Part shown: positions 25,777 through 37,260 of the stretch, piece after piece
Numbering within the stretch: the first letter of the stretch is position 1
Layout of the letters: every line of letters starts with the position of its first letter
Source: Streptomyces sp. NBC_01232
GTDB taxonomy: Bacteria > Actinomycetota > Actinomycetes > Streptomycetales > Streptomycetaceae
Reading direction: 5' to 3'
DNA length: 64,000 nt
NCBI RefSeq assembly: GCF_035989885.1
Contig: NZ_CP108518.1
Coordinates: forward strand, 620,001-684,000
Notes under the pieces: generated by a model
The model's input: the letters and a program-made list of their open reading frames with translations, nothing else
The model's database searches: none
What the model was told of the DNA's origin: nothing
Translations under genes and position numbers: made by a program

Positions 25777-27276
25777 ATGGTTCGTACCGGTTCAACCCCT
25801 GGAGGCCTGCCACGTGCAATGGCTCCGGCATGGCTCATCCCTCCCGGCCTTCTGGCCGGTGCATGCGGCATAGCGCTGATCTTCGTCCCCGCGCAGATAC
25901 GTACGCCGGTTGCCTGGTGCGGTCTCGTCGCGGTCGTCCTGACTGCCATCACCTCGGCCGAGACGGCACGCCGGGCGCGCGCGGCGGAGCAGGCCCGGCA
26001 CGCGCGGGTGACTGCCGATGTCCACCAGTACTACGCGCAACGCGAAGCAGCGCTGTTCGGACGCCTGTCGGACCAGCGGGCCACCACGGTATGGCTCGCG
26101 GAGGAGCTGCTCCCCGCGGCCGTCGCCCGGATGCAGAAGGGTGACCCTGCCTCGGAGATCCTGCAGGCCGTCACGTTCGGGGACCACCTCGACATCGAGT
26201 TCGCCGAAGCCCTCCGCGCGGCTCTGCGCACGCTCCTGGAAGCGGTCGAGGCCGAGGAGCAGACGCGCGACTCCTCCCAGCGGGCCCTGGTGGCGATCGC
26301 GCGCCGCGTCCAGGCGATCGTCCACCAGCTCGCCAAGGACCTCCGTGACATGCAGATCCTGCACGGGACGGACATCGTCGTCTCCCACGGTCTGCAGGCC
26401 ATCGACCACCGCAACGCCCTGATCGGGCGCCTCGCGGCCAGTGTCGCGGTCCTGGGCGACGCACGGCCCGGCCGTCAGTGGTCGAAGGCGATCCCGCTCT
26501 ACGACGTCGTACGGGGCGCCATGTCGCGCATCGTGGACTACCCCCGCGTCAAGCTGCAGTCGGTCACGGAGGTCGCCGTCATCGGCCAGGGGGCCGAGCC
26601 CCTCATCCACCTGCTGGCCGAACTCCTCGACAACGCCACCACCTTCTCGCCTCCGCACACCCCGGTCGAGGTGAGCGCGAGCGAGGTGCCGTCCGGCATC
26701 GCCATCGAGATCGAGGACCGCGGGGTGGGGCTCACCGAAGAGGTCCGGCAGCGCATCGACCGCGTGATGGCACAGGGGTCCTCCAGCCTGGACCTGTCCG
26801 ACCTGGGCGAGGCGACCCAGCTCGGCCTGCCCGTCGTCAGCCGGCTGGCCCGCGAGAACGGCCTCGAGGTCGATCTGCGCCCCTCCGCATACGGCGGCGT
26901 ACGGGCCGTGGTGCTCGTGCCGCGACGCCTGATCACCACCGTCGAGCAACAACCCCAGAAAGTCCAGCCGTTCGCGCCGAGGCGCACGGGCGCTCCGATC
27001 CTGCCGAGGCCGACGATGGTGCGGGAGACCGCAGGAGATTCCGTCGAGGTCGGGCAGACCGCGAACGGGCTGCCGCAGCGGCGACGGGAATCGCCCGTCC
27101 CGACGCCCGTCGTCCGCACGGCCCCCCAGCCCCCCGTCGCCCCGACCGCCTTCCCCTCGAAGCCCGGGAGCGCGGCCCGGCAGCCGGGCTTGATGTGGGA
27201 GGCGTTCAGCGGCGAGAAGAGATCCGGTACCGGCCCCTCCCTCCAGTCCATCGAGTCATCAGATGAGGATGAGTAA
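25777..27276 (+). CDS. cvnA: Conservon sensor histidine-kinase-like protein (CvnA)
   Basis: First gene of a Streptomyces conservon. Two membrane helices near residues 18-37 and 44-62, a helical dimerisation region, then a HATPase domain: N-box ELLDNATTFSPP (N286), G1 EDRGVGL and a G2-like region LGLPVVSRLARENGL. The phosphoacceptor His region is degenerate, as in other CvnA proteins, which are thought to scaffold CvnB-D at the membrane. The C-terminus from about 390 is a disordered Pro/Arg tail ending in an acidic SSDEDE. ATG at 25777 has AGGGA upstream; GTG at 25579 is possible. Two bases separate it from cvnB. Confidence 0.92.
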   Translation: MVRTGSTPGGLPRAMAPAWLIPPGLLAGACGIALIFVPAQIRTPVAWCGLVAVVLTAITSAETARRARAAEQARHARVTADVHQYYAQREAALFGRLSDQRATTVWLAEELLPAAVARMQKGDPASEILQAVTFGDHLDIEFAEALRAALRTLLEAVEAEEQTRDSSQRALVAIARRVQAIVHQLAKDLRDMQILHGTDIVVSHGLQAIDHRNALIGRLAASVAVLGDARPGRQWSKAIPLYDVVRGAMSRIVDYPRVKLQSVTEVAVIGQGAEPLIHLLAELLDNATTFSPPHTPVEVSASEVPSGIAIEIEDRGVGLTEEVRQRIDRVMAQGSSSLDLSDLGEATQLGLPVVSRLARENGLEVDLRPSAYGGVRAVVLVPRRLITTVEQQPQKVQPFAPRRTGAPILPRPTMVRETAGDSVEVGQTANGLPQRRRESPVPTPVVRTAPQPPVAPTAFPSKPGSAARQPGLMWEAFSGEKRSGTGPSLQSIESSDEDE

Positions 27277-27278
27277 CC

Positions 27279-27686
27279 GTGACGCCACTGCCCAACATGG
27301 ACTGGATGCTCAAGGAGCTCGCGTCCAGCGTCCCTTACGTACGACACGTGGTCGTGCTTTCGTCGGACGGTCTGTGCATCGGTCAAGCGAACACGGAGAC
27401 CGACACCGCTGACGCGATCGCCGCCGCCTGCTCGGGAATGCAGAGCCTGGCGAAGGCCATCGCGCAGAAGTTCCCGCACGGAAACGGCTCGACGCGCATG
27501 GTCGGGATCGAGGTCGACGGCGGGTACTTCTCCCTGATGGCGGCCGGACCCGGGGCCTACCTCGCGGTACTGGCCGATGAGGAGGTGGATGCGGGGCTGC
27601 TGGGCGATCGGATGCGTACGCTCGTGTTCAGGATCGGCCAGCACATGACAAGCCCGCCTCGGGATGACGTCGGGCAGGCGATGTGA
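27279..27686 (+). CDS. cvnB: Roadblock/LC7-domain protein (CvnB)
   Basis: 135-residue roadblock/LC7 (longin-type) protein, the small GTPase-regulating partner in conservons. Visible pattern: WMLKELASSVPYVRHVVVLSSDGLCI, then AACSGMQSLAKAI, MVGIEVDGGYFSLM and LAVLADEEVDAGLLG. GTG start two bases after the cvnA stop, and its stop overlaps the start of cvnC by four bases (GTGA). By family knowledge it acts as a GTPase-activating or scaffold subunit for the MglA/CvnD-like GTPase. Confidence 0.93.
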   Translation: MTPLPNMDWMLKELASSVPYVRHVVVLSSDGLCIGQANTETDTADAIAAACSGMQSLAKAIAQKFPHGNGSTRMVGIEVDGGYFSLMAAGPGAYLAVLADEEVDAGLLGDRMRTLVFRIGQHMTSPPRDDVGQAM

Positions 27687-28039
27687 CATCAGAGCACCAC
27701 GGCGCATGGGACGAAGGCAGTCCCGTACCCCTTTACGTCATCTCCGGTGGTCCCGGTTCCTCGGCGAAGGCCTTCGACCTGGTCACCCTCATCACATCGA
27801 GGTCCGCACCCGAACCCGCGATGCAGCCCGAGCAGGCGTCGATCCTGGCCATGTGCCAGTACCCGTTGTCGGTGGCCGAGATATCCGCGTATCTCAGCCT
27901 GCCGTTCAGCGTGCTCACGGCCCTGCTCTCCCAGCTCGTCGAGGACGGGCGGGTCGAGGCGATCGCCCCCGTTCCCGTCTCCGCGGTCCCCGAACTCGGC
28001 CTTCTGGAGGCGGTGATCCATGGACTACGCAATCTCTGA
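27683..28039 (+). CDS. cvnC: DUF742 protein (CvnC)
   Basis: 118-residue DUF742 protein, the third invariant conservon member. N-terminal VPLYVISGGPG is followed by QASILAMCQYPLSVAEISAYL and VLTALLSQLVEDGRV, which resemble a winged-helix fold, so it may bind DNA or the partner proteins. Overlaps cvnB by 4 bp and cvnD by 20 bp, showing tight translational coupling. Cytoplasmic; interacts with CvnA/B/D in the systems studied. Confidence 0.93.
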   Translation: MTSEHHGAWDEGSPVPLYVISGGPGSSAKAFDLVTLITSRSAPEPAMQPEQASILAMCQYPLSVAEISAYLSLPFSVLTALLSQLVEDGRVEAIAPVPVSAVPELGLLEAVIHGLRNL

Positions 28040-28643
28040 CCAACCCGCCGCCGGCCCCAGCGGCACCGACGTGCTGCTGCCGCACGGCGCCAGGGGGGTC
28101 AAGGTGGTGATCGTCGGCGGCTTCGGGGTCGGCAAGACCACGATGGTCGGGGCGGTGAGCGAGATCGCTCCCCTGACCACCGAAGAGACCATGACGCAGG
28201 CCGGCGTCGGGATCGACAACAATCCCGGTGCCGAGGGCAAGAACACCACCACCGTCGCCATGGACTTCGGCCGCATCAGCATCAACGAGGAACTGATCCT
28301 CTATCTCTTCGGGACGCCGGGCCAGGAGCGCTTCTGGTTCCTGTGGAACGGCATCTTCGAAGGCGCGCTCGGCGCCGTGGTCCTCGTCGACACCCGCAGG
28401 ATCGAAGTCTGCTTCGAGATCATCACCCGACTGGAAGACCGCCGCGTCCCCTTCGTCGTGGCCGTCAACTCCTTCCCCGAGGCCCCGCAGCACCCGATGG
28501 CAGCCCTGCGCTCCGCTCTGGACCTCAACGAATCCGTACCCATCGTCGCCTGCGACGCGCGCGACCGGTCGTCCTGCCGCGACGCCCTGCTCTCGCTGAT
28601 GGGTTACCTGTGCACCCTCGCCGCCGCCCAGGAGTCCGCATGA
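28020..28643 (+). CDS. cvnD: Conservon small GTPase (CvnD)
   Basis: 207-residue Ras-like GTPase of the conservon type. P-loop GGFGVGKTT (about 32-40), switch II/G3 FGTPGQERFW, and G4-like AVNSF in place of NKxD, normal for this subfamily. It is thought to cycle between CvnB and membrane-bound CvnA to relay a signal in differentiation or secondary metabolism. Start ATG is inside the end of cvnC; the stop overlaps the P450 start by four bases, so all five genes form one coupled operon. Confidence 0.95.
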   Translation: MDYAISDQPAAGPSGTDVLLPHGARGVKVVIVGGFGVGKTTMVGAVSEIAPLTTEETMTQAGVGIDNNPGAEGKNTTTVAMDFGRISINEELILYLFGTPGQERFWFLWNGIFEGALGAVVLVDTRRIEVCFEIITRLEDRRVPFVVAVNSFPEAPQHPMAALRSALDLNESVPIVACDARDRSSCRDALLSLMGYLCTLAAAQESA

Positions 28644-30064
28644 CCGTCCCGCCCACCGACCGCGCCGCGACCGATCCGCGGCTCGCCCCTCCCCCGGGAT
28701 GCCCGGCCCACGCCGCCACGGGCGCCGCAGGAGTGACCCGGCTCCACGGCACCGCTGCCGAGACCGACCCCATGGGCCTGTACGAGAAGCTGAGGGCCGA
28801 GCACGGTCCGGTGGCGCCCGTCCTGCTCGAAGGGGACGTACGTGCGTGGCTCGTCCTCGGATACCTCGAGAACCGTGACGTGGCCACCCGCTCCACCCAG
28901 TTCTCCCGCGACCCCCGCACCTGGCACGGCTGGAGGAGCGGCGAGATCGACCCGGAGACCTCGCCGCTCGTGCCGATGATCGGCTGGCGTCCCGACTGCG
29001 TGTGCGCGGACGGCGAGGAGCACCAGCGCCTGCGCGGCGCCGTCACGGCCGGACTGAATCAGTTCGACCAGCGCGGCGTCCGCCGTCACATCACCCGTTT
29101 CGCACACCAGTTGATCGACGAGTTCAGCGAGAAGGGCCGGACGGAGCTGGTCGGTGAGTTCGCCGAGCCCCTGCCGATGCTCGTACTCACCAACCTGCTC
29201 GGCATGCGGGACGAGGACGCTCCCAAGCTCGTCCATGCCGCCCGGGACCTCTTCAAGGCCACCGAGACGTCCCTCGCCAGCAATGCCTACGTGCTGGAGA
29301 CCCTCAAGCAGCTCGTCGCTGCCAAGCGGGTCCTGCCCGGGCAGGACATCGCATCCGTACTGATGGCCCACCCGGCCGGTCTCAGTGACGAGGAGGTGCA
29401 GCACCACCTGCGCCTCATCCTGCTCGCAGGCTATGAGACGACCGCCAACCTCATGGCCAACGTGCTGCGGATGTCGGTCACCGATCCGCGGTTCCGCGGA
29501 TCGCTCGCCGGTGGCCAGATGACCCTGCCCGAGGCGGTGGAGCAGGTGCTGTGGGACGAACCGCCGCTGATGGTGTGTCCGGGCCGCTGGGCCACCGGAG
29601 ACACCACGCTCGGCGGGCAGGAGATCAAGGCGGGCGACATGCTGCTGCTCGGCCTGGCCGCCGGCAACGTCGACCAGGCGGTCCGCCAGGACCCCACGAC
29701 CCGCGTGCACCACAACCGCGCGCACCTGTCCTTCAGTGCGGGCGCCCACGAGTGCCCCGGCCAGGACATCGGGCGTGTCATCGCCGACACGGGCATCGAC
29801 ATCCTGCTCACCCGGCTGCCCGACATCAGCCTGGCCGTCCCCGAGTCCGATCTCACCTGGCGTTCCTCGACGTGGGCCCGCCATCTGACGGCGCTGCCCG
29901 TGAAGTTCGCCGCCCGTCCTCGTGAAGCCCGTGAGCTGCGGGCGACGCCCCTGCCGGCGCCGCCCGCACCGACCACCGGGATGCCGATGGCACCGCGCAT
30001 GCCGGACTCCGTACCGCGGATCTCGTGGCGGGCGCGGCTGAAGCGGTTCCTGCGGATGCGATAG
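28640..30064 (+). CDS. cvnE: Conservon cytochrome P450 (CvnE, CYP157-like)
   Basis: 474-residue P450 closing the conservon. Heme loop FSAGAHECPGQDIG has the Cys ligand (C372), and the I-helix is normal (LILLAGYETTANL). The K-helix reads E301-Q-V-L-W305: aligned with EExxR, the second Glu is Gln302 and the Arg is Trp305, so the otherwise invariant ExxR is missing. This EQxLW form is the mark of CYP157 proteins, which sit in conservons. A basic, Pro-rich C-terminal tail of about 45 residues (PAPPAPTTGMPMAPRMP, then LKRFLRMR) goes beyond a normal P450 and could tie it to the membrane or Cvn proteins. ATG overlaps cvnD stop. Confidence 0.93.
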   Translation: MTVPPTDRAATDPRLAPPPGCPAHAATGAAGVTRLHGTAAETDPMGLYEKLRAEHGPVAPVLLEGDVRAWLVLGYLENRDVATRSTQFSRDPRTWHGWRSGEIDPETSPLVPMIGWRPDCVCADGEEHQRLRGAVTAGLNQFDQRGVRRHITRFAHQLIDEFSEKGRTELVGEFAEPLPMLVLTNLLGMRDEDAPKLVHAARDLFKATETSLASNAYVLETLKQLVAAKRVLPGQDIASVLMAHPAGLSDEEVQHHLRLILLAGYETTANLMANVLRMSVTDPRFRGSLAGGQMTLPEAVEQVLWDEPPLMVCPGRWATGDTTLGGQEIKAGDMLLLGLAAGNVDQAVRQDPTTRVHHNRAHLSFSAGAHECPGQDIGRVIADTGIDILLTRLPDISLAVPESDLTWRSSTWARHLTALPVKFAARPREARELRATPLPAPPAPTTGMPMAPRMPDSVPRISWRARLKRFLRMR

Positions 30065-30092
30065 GCCCGGTACGGCGCATCTGCGTCGGGCC

Positions 30093-30140
30093 CACGACGA
30101 GGGGCCGGCGGACGCTATCGTCCGCCGGCCCCTCGTCGTG
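30093..30140. terminator. Perfect 21-bp bidirectional hairpin
   Basis: Arms at 30093-30113 and 30120-30140 pair perfectly over 21 bp around a 6-nt GCTATC loop. It lies midway between the conservon P450 stop and the terpene synthase stop, so it should terminate both. Confidence 0.9.
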
Positions 30141-30167
30141 TCCCCCACCCGGTGCGCGGTGCCGGAC

Positions 30168-31256
30168 CTACGTGGCCGAGGGGCAGGGCTCGCGGGCGGG
30201 CACCGTGGCGCCCGCCGTCCGTTGCTCGGGGACGGAACCGCTCGCGGGCGCGTAGCGGGGTGCCCCGGTGTACCAGGCGTGGAGGCCGGACAGGAAGCTC
30301 CAGGCTCCGTTGATCCACGCCTCCAGCTCGATCTGTTCGCCGTGGTCCAGTCCGGATCTCCTGACGAGCGGGGGCAGTTCGCTCTCTATGAGGTGCTCGA
30401 AGTGGCGCAGCCGGGCCGTGACCAGGTCCGCGGCGGCGTCCATCGCCTCCTGGACGCTCAGGCCCAGGGACGTCTCGAGGACGACAACGAGGTTGTTGAC
30501 GTCGTACTCGTCGTGGACCTCCCGGTGGTAGGAGGCGATGTCGTTCGCCAGGCCCATGTAGTCCATGAAGGCGTCGAGGAGAGCGCCGACGGTCCGGCTG
30601 TGCCGGATCTGCTCGGGGATCCGGGCGCCGGTGGCGAGTTCGACGGAGTAGGGGGCGGTGTACGCGGCGAAGCTCTCCCGGCGGAACTGGGCGTACTCGA
30701 TGAGGTCGGGGACGCGGCCGGAGCGGCTGTTGACCAGTTCCTGGACTCCGGCGTCGATGTAGCGTGCCAGCGCCCGGTTGAGCCCCTGGCGCCAGTGCGC
30801 GAGCGCCGGCGGGAACAGGCGTTGCTGGAGGTCGGCCATTCCCTTCTCGACGGCATTGGCCGGTTCCGGCAGCCGGGTGCCCGGCTCAGGGGACAGGAAG
30901 ACGTGGAGACGTGCGGTGAAGGCCTGCGCGCCCGCGAGGTCGCCCGTCTGTTTGAAGGCGGAGGCGAAGTAGTCGTCCCAGGCCAGGGCCCAGAGGTTGA
31001 ACCGGTGATTGAGCCGGAGCCCGACGAGCGAGGCGTCGGGGAGCGTCCATGCGGTCAGCTGGTCGACGGCCATGGCCCGGAACTGGGACCGGGTCCATAT
31101 CGGCGCGGCGGACGGCGCGGCGTCGCCGGCCAGCATGCCCATCTCGCGCGCCCACGTCTCGGTCTCCTCGCGCAGGACCGGCAGGTAAGGATTCAGCCGC
31201 ACCGGGTACGGCATCCGCAGCTTGGGAAGTTCGATGTCCTGCACTGTCACTGTCAT
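30168..31256 (-). CDS. Class I terpene synthase (bacterial sesqui-/diterpene type)
   Basis: Cyclises a prenyl diphosphate by Mg-dependent ionisation. 362 residues, the typical single-domain length. N-terminal motif ELPKLRMPYPVRLNPYL and TWAREMGML match the geosmin/germacradienol-type group. Metal-binding motifs: aspartate-rich WDDYF (D94, D95) and the NSE triad N238-D-I-A-S242-x3-E246 (NDIASYHREVHDEYD), and an R-Y pair near the C-terminus (APRYAP). All needed residues are present, so it should be active; the product cannot be told. ATG at 31256 follows GGGAGG; nine more codons upstream lack support. Convergent with the conservon, whose P450 could modify the terpene, but the genes are on opposite strands. 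Confidence 0.93.
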   Translation of the reverse strand: MTVTVQDIELPKLRMPYPVRLNPYLPVLREETETWAREMGMLAGDAAPSAAPIWTRSQFRAMAVDQLTAWTLPDASLVGLRLNHRFNLWALAWDDYFASAFKQTGDLAGAQAFTARLHVFLSPEPGTRLPEPANAVEKGMADLQQRLFPPALAHWRQGLNRALARYIDAGVQELVNSRSGRVPDLIEYAQFRRESFAAYTAPYSVELATGARIPEQIRHSRTVGALLDAFMDYMGLANDIASYHREVHDEYDVNNLVVVLETSLGLSVQEAMDAAADLVTARLRHFEHLIESELPPLVRRSGLDHGEQIELEAWINGAWSFLSGLHAWYTGAPRYAPASGSVPEQRTAGATVPAREPCPSAT

Positions 31257-31730
31257 GGGATCCCTACCTCCCTTTCGGCGCACATCGGTGTGCGGACCAC
31301 GAGCGCGAGCGGGCTGCCCTTCGGAGGCAACCCCAGGTCAGGGGCGTGAACGGCCTGTCGGAGACGCGCTGCGACAGGCAAGGACGTGGACGCGCTGCAC
31401 ATTCGGGGGTGGGCGGGCCGACCGGCTCGGTGCCGGGGTGCGGCCATCCGCTGCTGCCACGGGGACGGATGTCATCGAACAGTTCTCGCCATTTGGCGCA
31501 TCAACCCTTCCCCCTGCGACCGATCTGCAACCCCACACGGTTGCCTTCGGCCACGATCAGAACAGGATTATGCAAAAAGAAACGATCCCTCTGGTCGGGT
31601 TTGGCTCAAATTCGATCCCAAAGCGGGCCCCACCGGCGGCGTCTCGGCACGCCGTCGGCCCGGGGCGGGCCGGCCCACCCGGGGGGCATGCGCGAGGACG
31701 CGGGACGGCCGGCGCCTCCCCCGCGGGAGC
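31257..31730. other. Intergenic region, AT-richer promoter zone
   Basis: About 470 bp between the terpene synthase start and the fur-type gene end. The 31480-31625 stretch is clearly less GC-rich than the rest of the window (for example GGATTATGCAAAAAGAAACG) and includes GCGCCAAATGGCG on the minus strand, a small palindrome. Likely the regulatory region of the terpene synthase. No gene seen. Confidence 0.4.
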
Positions 31731-34674
<2,944 letters not shown>

Positions 34675-34697
34675 CCGATGGGCCGGTCCGGCCGGTC

Positions 34698-34721
34698 CGG
34701 TCGGTCGGTCGGTCGGTCGGT
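34698..34721. repeat. (CGGT)6 tetranucleotide repeat
   Basis: Six exact CGGT units directly after katG, with GGCCGGTCC half-repeats just before. A simple sequence repeat in the katG 3' region. Confidence 0.85.
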
Positions 34722-34825
34722 CGATGACCGGTCCGCCGGCCCCGGTGCGCCGACCAGGCGTCGTGCCGGGAACGTTCGTCCGGAAGGCCGGTGGACGAGC
34801 CGGGTCCGGCGGTACGGTCGAACGG

Positions 34826-34860
34826 CCGGCCCCCGCCGGGCCTCACCCGGCGGGGGCCGG
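34826..34860 (+). terminator. Strong hairpin terminator of katG
   Basis: Perfect 15-bp stem (CCGGCCCCCGCCGGG with its complement) and CCTCA loop, followed by TCCTCCTC, ending 37 bp before the next gene. Confidence 0.8.
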
Positions 34861-34897
34861 TCCTCCTCGACGTCCTGACCCGAACGGGAGCCCGCCG

Positions 34898-35503
34898 ATG
34901 CGCCTCTACGCCCAGACGCCAGCACGTCGGAACCGCCAGGTGCTCGCGGATCTGATCGCCGTGTTCCTGGTGGCCGCCGCGGTGTGGTTCGCCCTCGCCG
35001 TCCACGACGCGATCATGCTGCTGGCCGAACCGGGCCGGAGGGTCGAGAGCTCGGGCGACAGCCTCGCCAACGAGCTCGAGAACGCCGGTGACGCGGCCTC
35101 GAACGTGCCGTTCGTCGGCGATCTCCTGAAGAAGCCGCTCCACTCCGCGGCCGACGCCAGTACCGGGTTCGCCGACGCCGGCCAGTCGCTCCAGGACGCC
35201 GTCAGCCAGGTGGCCAACCTGACCGCGCTGGCTCTGATCGTCCTCCCGGTGACCGTCGTTCTGCTGCTGTGGCTGCCCGCACGGCTGCGCTGGATCCGCC
35301 GCAGCACCACCCTGCGGCGCCTCTGCGACGCGCCGGGGGGCGCGGACCTGCTCGCCCTGCGCGCCCTCACCGGCCCGGTGCGCGACCTCGCCGCGCTCCC
35401 GACCCCTCCTGGCGGTCTCGCCGACGCGTGGCGCCGGGGGGACGAGCAGGTCATCGGCGCCCTCTCCGCGGTCGCACTCAGGCGGGCCGGCCTGCGGCCC
35501 TGA
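34898..35503 (+). CDS. Two-helix membrane protein of unknown function
   Basis: 201 residues. Membrane helix 1 at about 20-42 (VFLVAAAVWFALAVHDAIMLL), an outside loop of about 70 residues with helical, Ala/Asp-rich sequence (SSGDSLANELENAGDAASN), helix 2 at about 105-128 (LIVLPVTVVLLLWL), then a cytosolic basic tail. No family name is recalled; similar Streptomyces proteins are just membrane proteins. ATG follows GGGAG with good spacing. Its stop codon is immediately followed by the MITE-like element at 35504. Signals from katG should stop at the hairpin upstream. Confidence 0.75.
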   Translation: MRLYAQTPARRNRQVLADLIAVFLVAAAVWFALAVHDAIMLLAEPGRRVESSGDSLANELENAGDAASNVPFVGDLLKKPLHSAADASTGFADAGQSLQDAVSQVANLTALALIVLPVTVVLLLWLPARLRWIRRSTTLRRLCDAPGGADLLALRALTGPVRDLAALPTPPGGLADAWRRGDEQVIGALSAVALRRAGLRP

Positions 35504-35667
35504 CCCTAAAGGTTGTTTCACAAGCCCCGTCGGCCGCGAATCAGGTCCGCTTTGACGCGATTCAGCCACCCCGTTCGGTGGCCGGGAAAGCGGACAAACC
35601 AGCCGCCTTCGAGCTGGCGCGAGCCGCCTACTCGAGACCCGATCACCTTGTGAAACAACCTTTAGGG
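35504..35667. mobile_element. MITE-like element with 21-bp perfect terminal inverted repeats
   Basis: Ends CCCTAAAGGTTGTTTCACA and its exact complement, arms 35504-35524 and 35647-35667, 21 of 21 matching. The 164-bp interior has no gene but has two nested inverted repeats: GTCCGCTTT (35545) with AAAGCGGAC (35587), and GCCACC (35565) with GGTGGC (35577). The left arm starts right after one gene's TGA and the right arm holds the TAA of the convergent gene. Long terminal repeats without a transposase suggest a non-autonomous element, though a two-way terminator role is possible. No clear target duplication seen. Confidence 0.6.
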
Positions 35668-37260
35668 GCGGCTGTCGAGCCAGCTCAGCTTGTGCCCGTA
35701 GAGCACGCGCTGGCAGTAGTCCGTCCCCACCGGATCGGCGGTGTCCCGGGTTGCCGTGCAGTCGGACGCCGCTCCCGGACGGTGTTCGGAGAGGGACCAC
35801 AAACGGCCGGTGCCCCGCTCGATGTAGAGGTCCTCGGCGCCACGGGCGGTCTTGACGGGCTGGCCCTTCTGGACCAGCCGGCCGTCGCTCCAGGTGTAGC
35901 GCCACAGGTTGCCCGGCTCGTCGGTGCCCTTGGACTCATTCAGGTACAGCGTGCCCTCGTGCACGGCCGCGCCCTGGGCACCGCCGCCTGCCAGCGGCAG
36001 GTAGTTGGCCCAGCCCTCCGCGGCGACGTCGGCGGAGCGTCCCTCCAGGGCCGCGACCGGGTACGAGGCGATGCGGCCGGTGGACGGGTAGCCGCTCTCC
36101 GGGCGGCAGTACTCGCCCATGATCAGCCGGTCCGGCCTGGTGCTGCGGTCCAGCGAGATGTGGGAGGCCTTGGGGGCGCCGGTCGAGACGCAGGCGTAGG
36201 AGCCCTTGGGGTTGCTCTGCGTCGCTTTGAACTTCCAGGCGGCCACCTGCGGCATGACGTAGCGGTAGCCGAAGCTGTACCAGACGTTGTCGTGCCGGCC
36301 GACCTTCGTCCTGTCCTCGACGTTGGCGGTGGTCCTGACCCCGTCGGTGTCGGTCCCCATCGCGTCGTGCGTGCGGGGGTCGCCGTCCGGGTCGAGGTCC
36401 ATGATGGAGCGCATGTCGAAGACGCGCATACCGTTGCGGGTGTCCGCGACGTAGAGGTAGTTGCCGTACCAGACGATCCCGCCGGCGTGGACGCCCTTCT
36501 GGATCGGGTACTCGGCGGAGTGCAGTCCGTCGAAGGAGACGTGGTCGGCGGAGTTCACATAGGTCCAGCCCAGCAGGACGTGCCGGTACTTGACCTCGGG
36601 ACTGCCGGTGGCCGGGTTGGCCCGGCTCTGCACGAAGGTGATCCGGACGCCCTTCTGATTGCAGGCGTCGTTGGCCTCCAGCTCGGCCGGGGTGCAGTCG
36701 CCGGCCGTCGGGAGCGGGCCGTTCTCGCGGCCCGGGTCCCAGCCGTCGTAGGAGGCGAACAGCTGGATGTCCCCGGCCTCGCCCCAGAGCTCGTTCTCCT
36801 TGGCGTCGGAGACGCCGGTGAAGCCCTGCGGGACCCACTCCTGCGAGACGGAGTCGTCGTCCTGCAGGCAGTACTTGACGTCGGGGTCGGAGGCGGTGCC
36901 GAAGGGGTCGCGGGAGCACCACGGCTGGACGGTGCGGTTCGCCCCGGCCAGCAGCCTCTGCACGCCGCCCGACGTGGGGAGCACCGCGTCCAGCCGGGCG
37001 ACCCGCCTGGTGGTCTCGGCGTTCAGGTCGCCGGGCGACAGCGTGAAGTCGCCGGGTGAGGCCGCGCCGCCGGGAGTGACCGCGGCGCGGCTGCCGAACG
37101 ACGAGGGTGTGCCCCCGGTCGCGCGGGGCTCCTGGACCCAGGAGCCGGGCAGGTCCGGAGGAAGGTCCTCGGCCTGGGCCGGCGCCACGAGGCCGGTGAA
37201 CGCGAGCGCTGCCGTGGCGGCGGTCGCGAGCCATGCGCGGCGTATTCGACTTGAGGGCAT
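35662..37260 (-). CDS. Secreted protein, probable beta-propeller
   Basis: 532 residues with a signal peptide MPSSRIRRAWLATAATAAL and cleavage near APAQA. The mature part is rich in W/Y/G beta-strand phrases, such as GVHAGGIVWYGNYLYVADT, GMRVFDMRSIMDLD, RPDRLIMGEYC and GNLWRYTWSDG, like repeated propeller blades, and has several Cys. No catalytic motif; a surface-binding or carrier role is possible. ATG at 37260 has GGAGG ten bases upstream; one eight codons earlier lacks a site. The stop codon TAA comes from the right arm of the adjacent MITE-like element, so the original C-terminus may have been a few residues different. Confidence 0.82.
   Translation of the reverse strand: MPSSRIRRAWLATAATAALAFTGLVAPAQAEDLPPDLPGSWVQEPRATGGTPSSFGSRAAVTPGGAASPGDFTLSPGDLNAETTRRVARLDAVLPTSGGVQRLLAGANRTVQPWCSRDPFGTASDPDVKYCLQDDDSVSQEWVPQGFTGVSDAKENELWGEAGDIQLFASYDGWDPGRENGPLPTAGDCTPAELEANDACNQKGVRITFVQSRANPATGSPEVKYRHVLLGWTYVNSADHVSFDGLHSAEYPIQKGVHAGGIVWYGNYLYVADTRNGMRVFDMRSIMDLDPDGDPRTHDAMGTDTDGVRTTANVEDRTKVGRHDNVWYSFGYRYVMPQVAAWKFKATQSNPKGSYACVSTGAPKASHISLDRSTRPDRLIMGEYCRPESGYPSTGRIASYPVAALEGRSADVAAEGWANYLPLAGGGAQGAAVHEGTLYLNESKGTDEPGNLWRYTWSDGRLVQKGQPVKTARGAEDLYIERGTGRLWSLSEHRPGAASDCTATRDTADPVGTDYCQRVLYGHKLSWLDSRP

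Noticed and set aside
25777..31256. A classical terpene biosynthetic gene cluster
   Set aside because: Only the synthase and a conservon P450 on opposite strands; no prenyltransferase, regulator or transporter to define a cluster.
34698..34721. CGGT repeats as a CRISPR-like array
   Set aside because: Four-base units without spacers; a microsatellite, not CRISPR.
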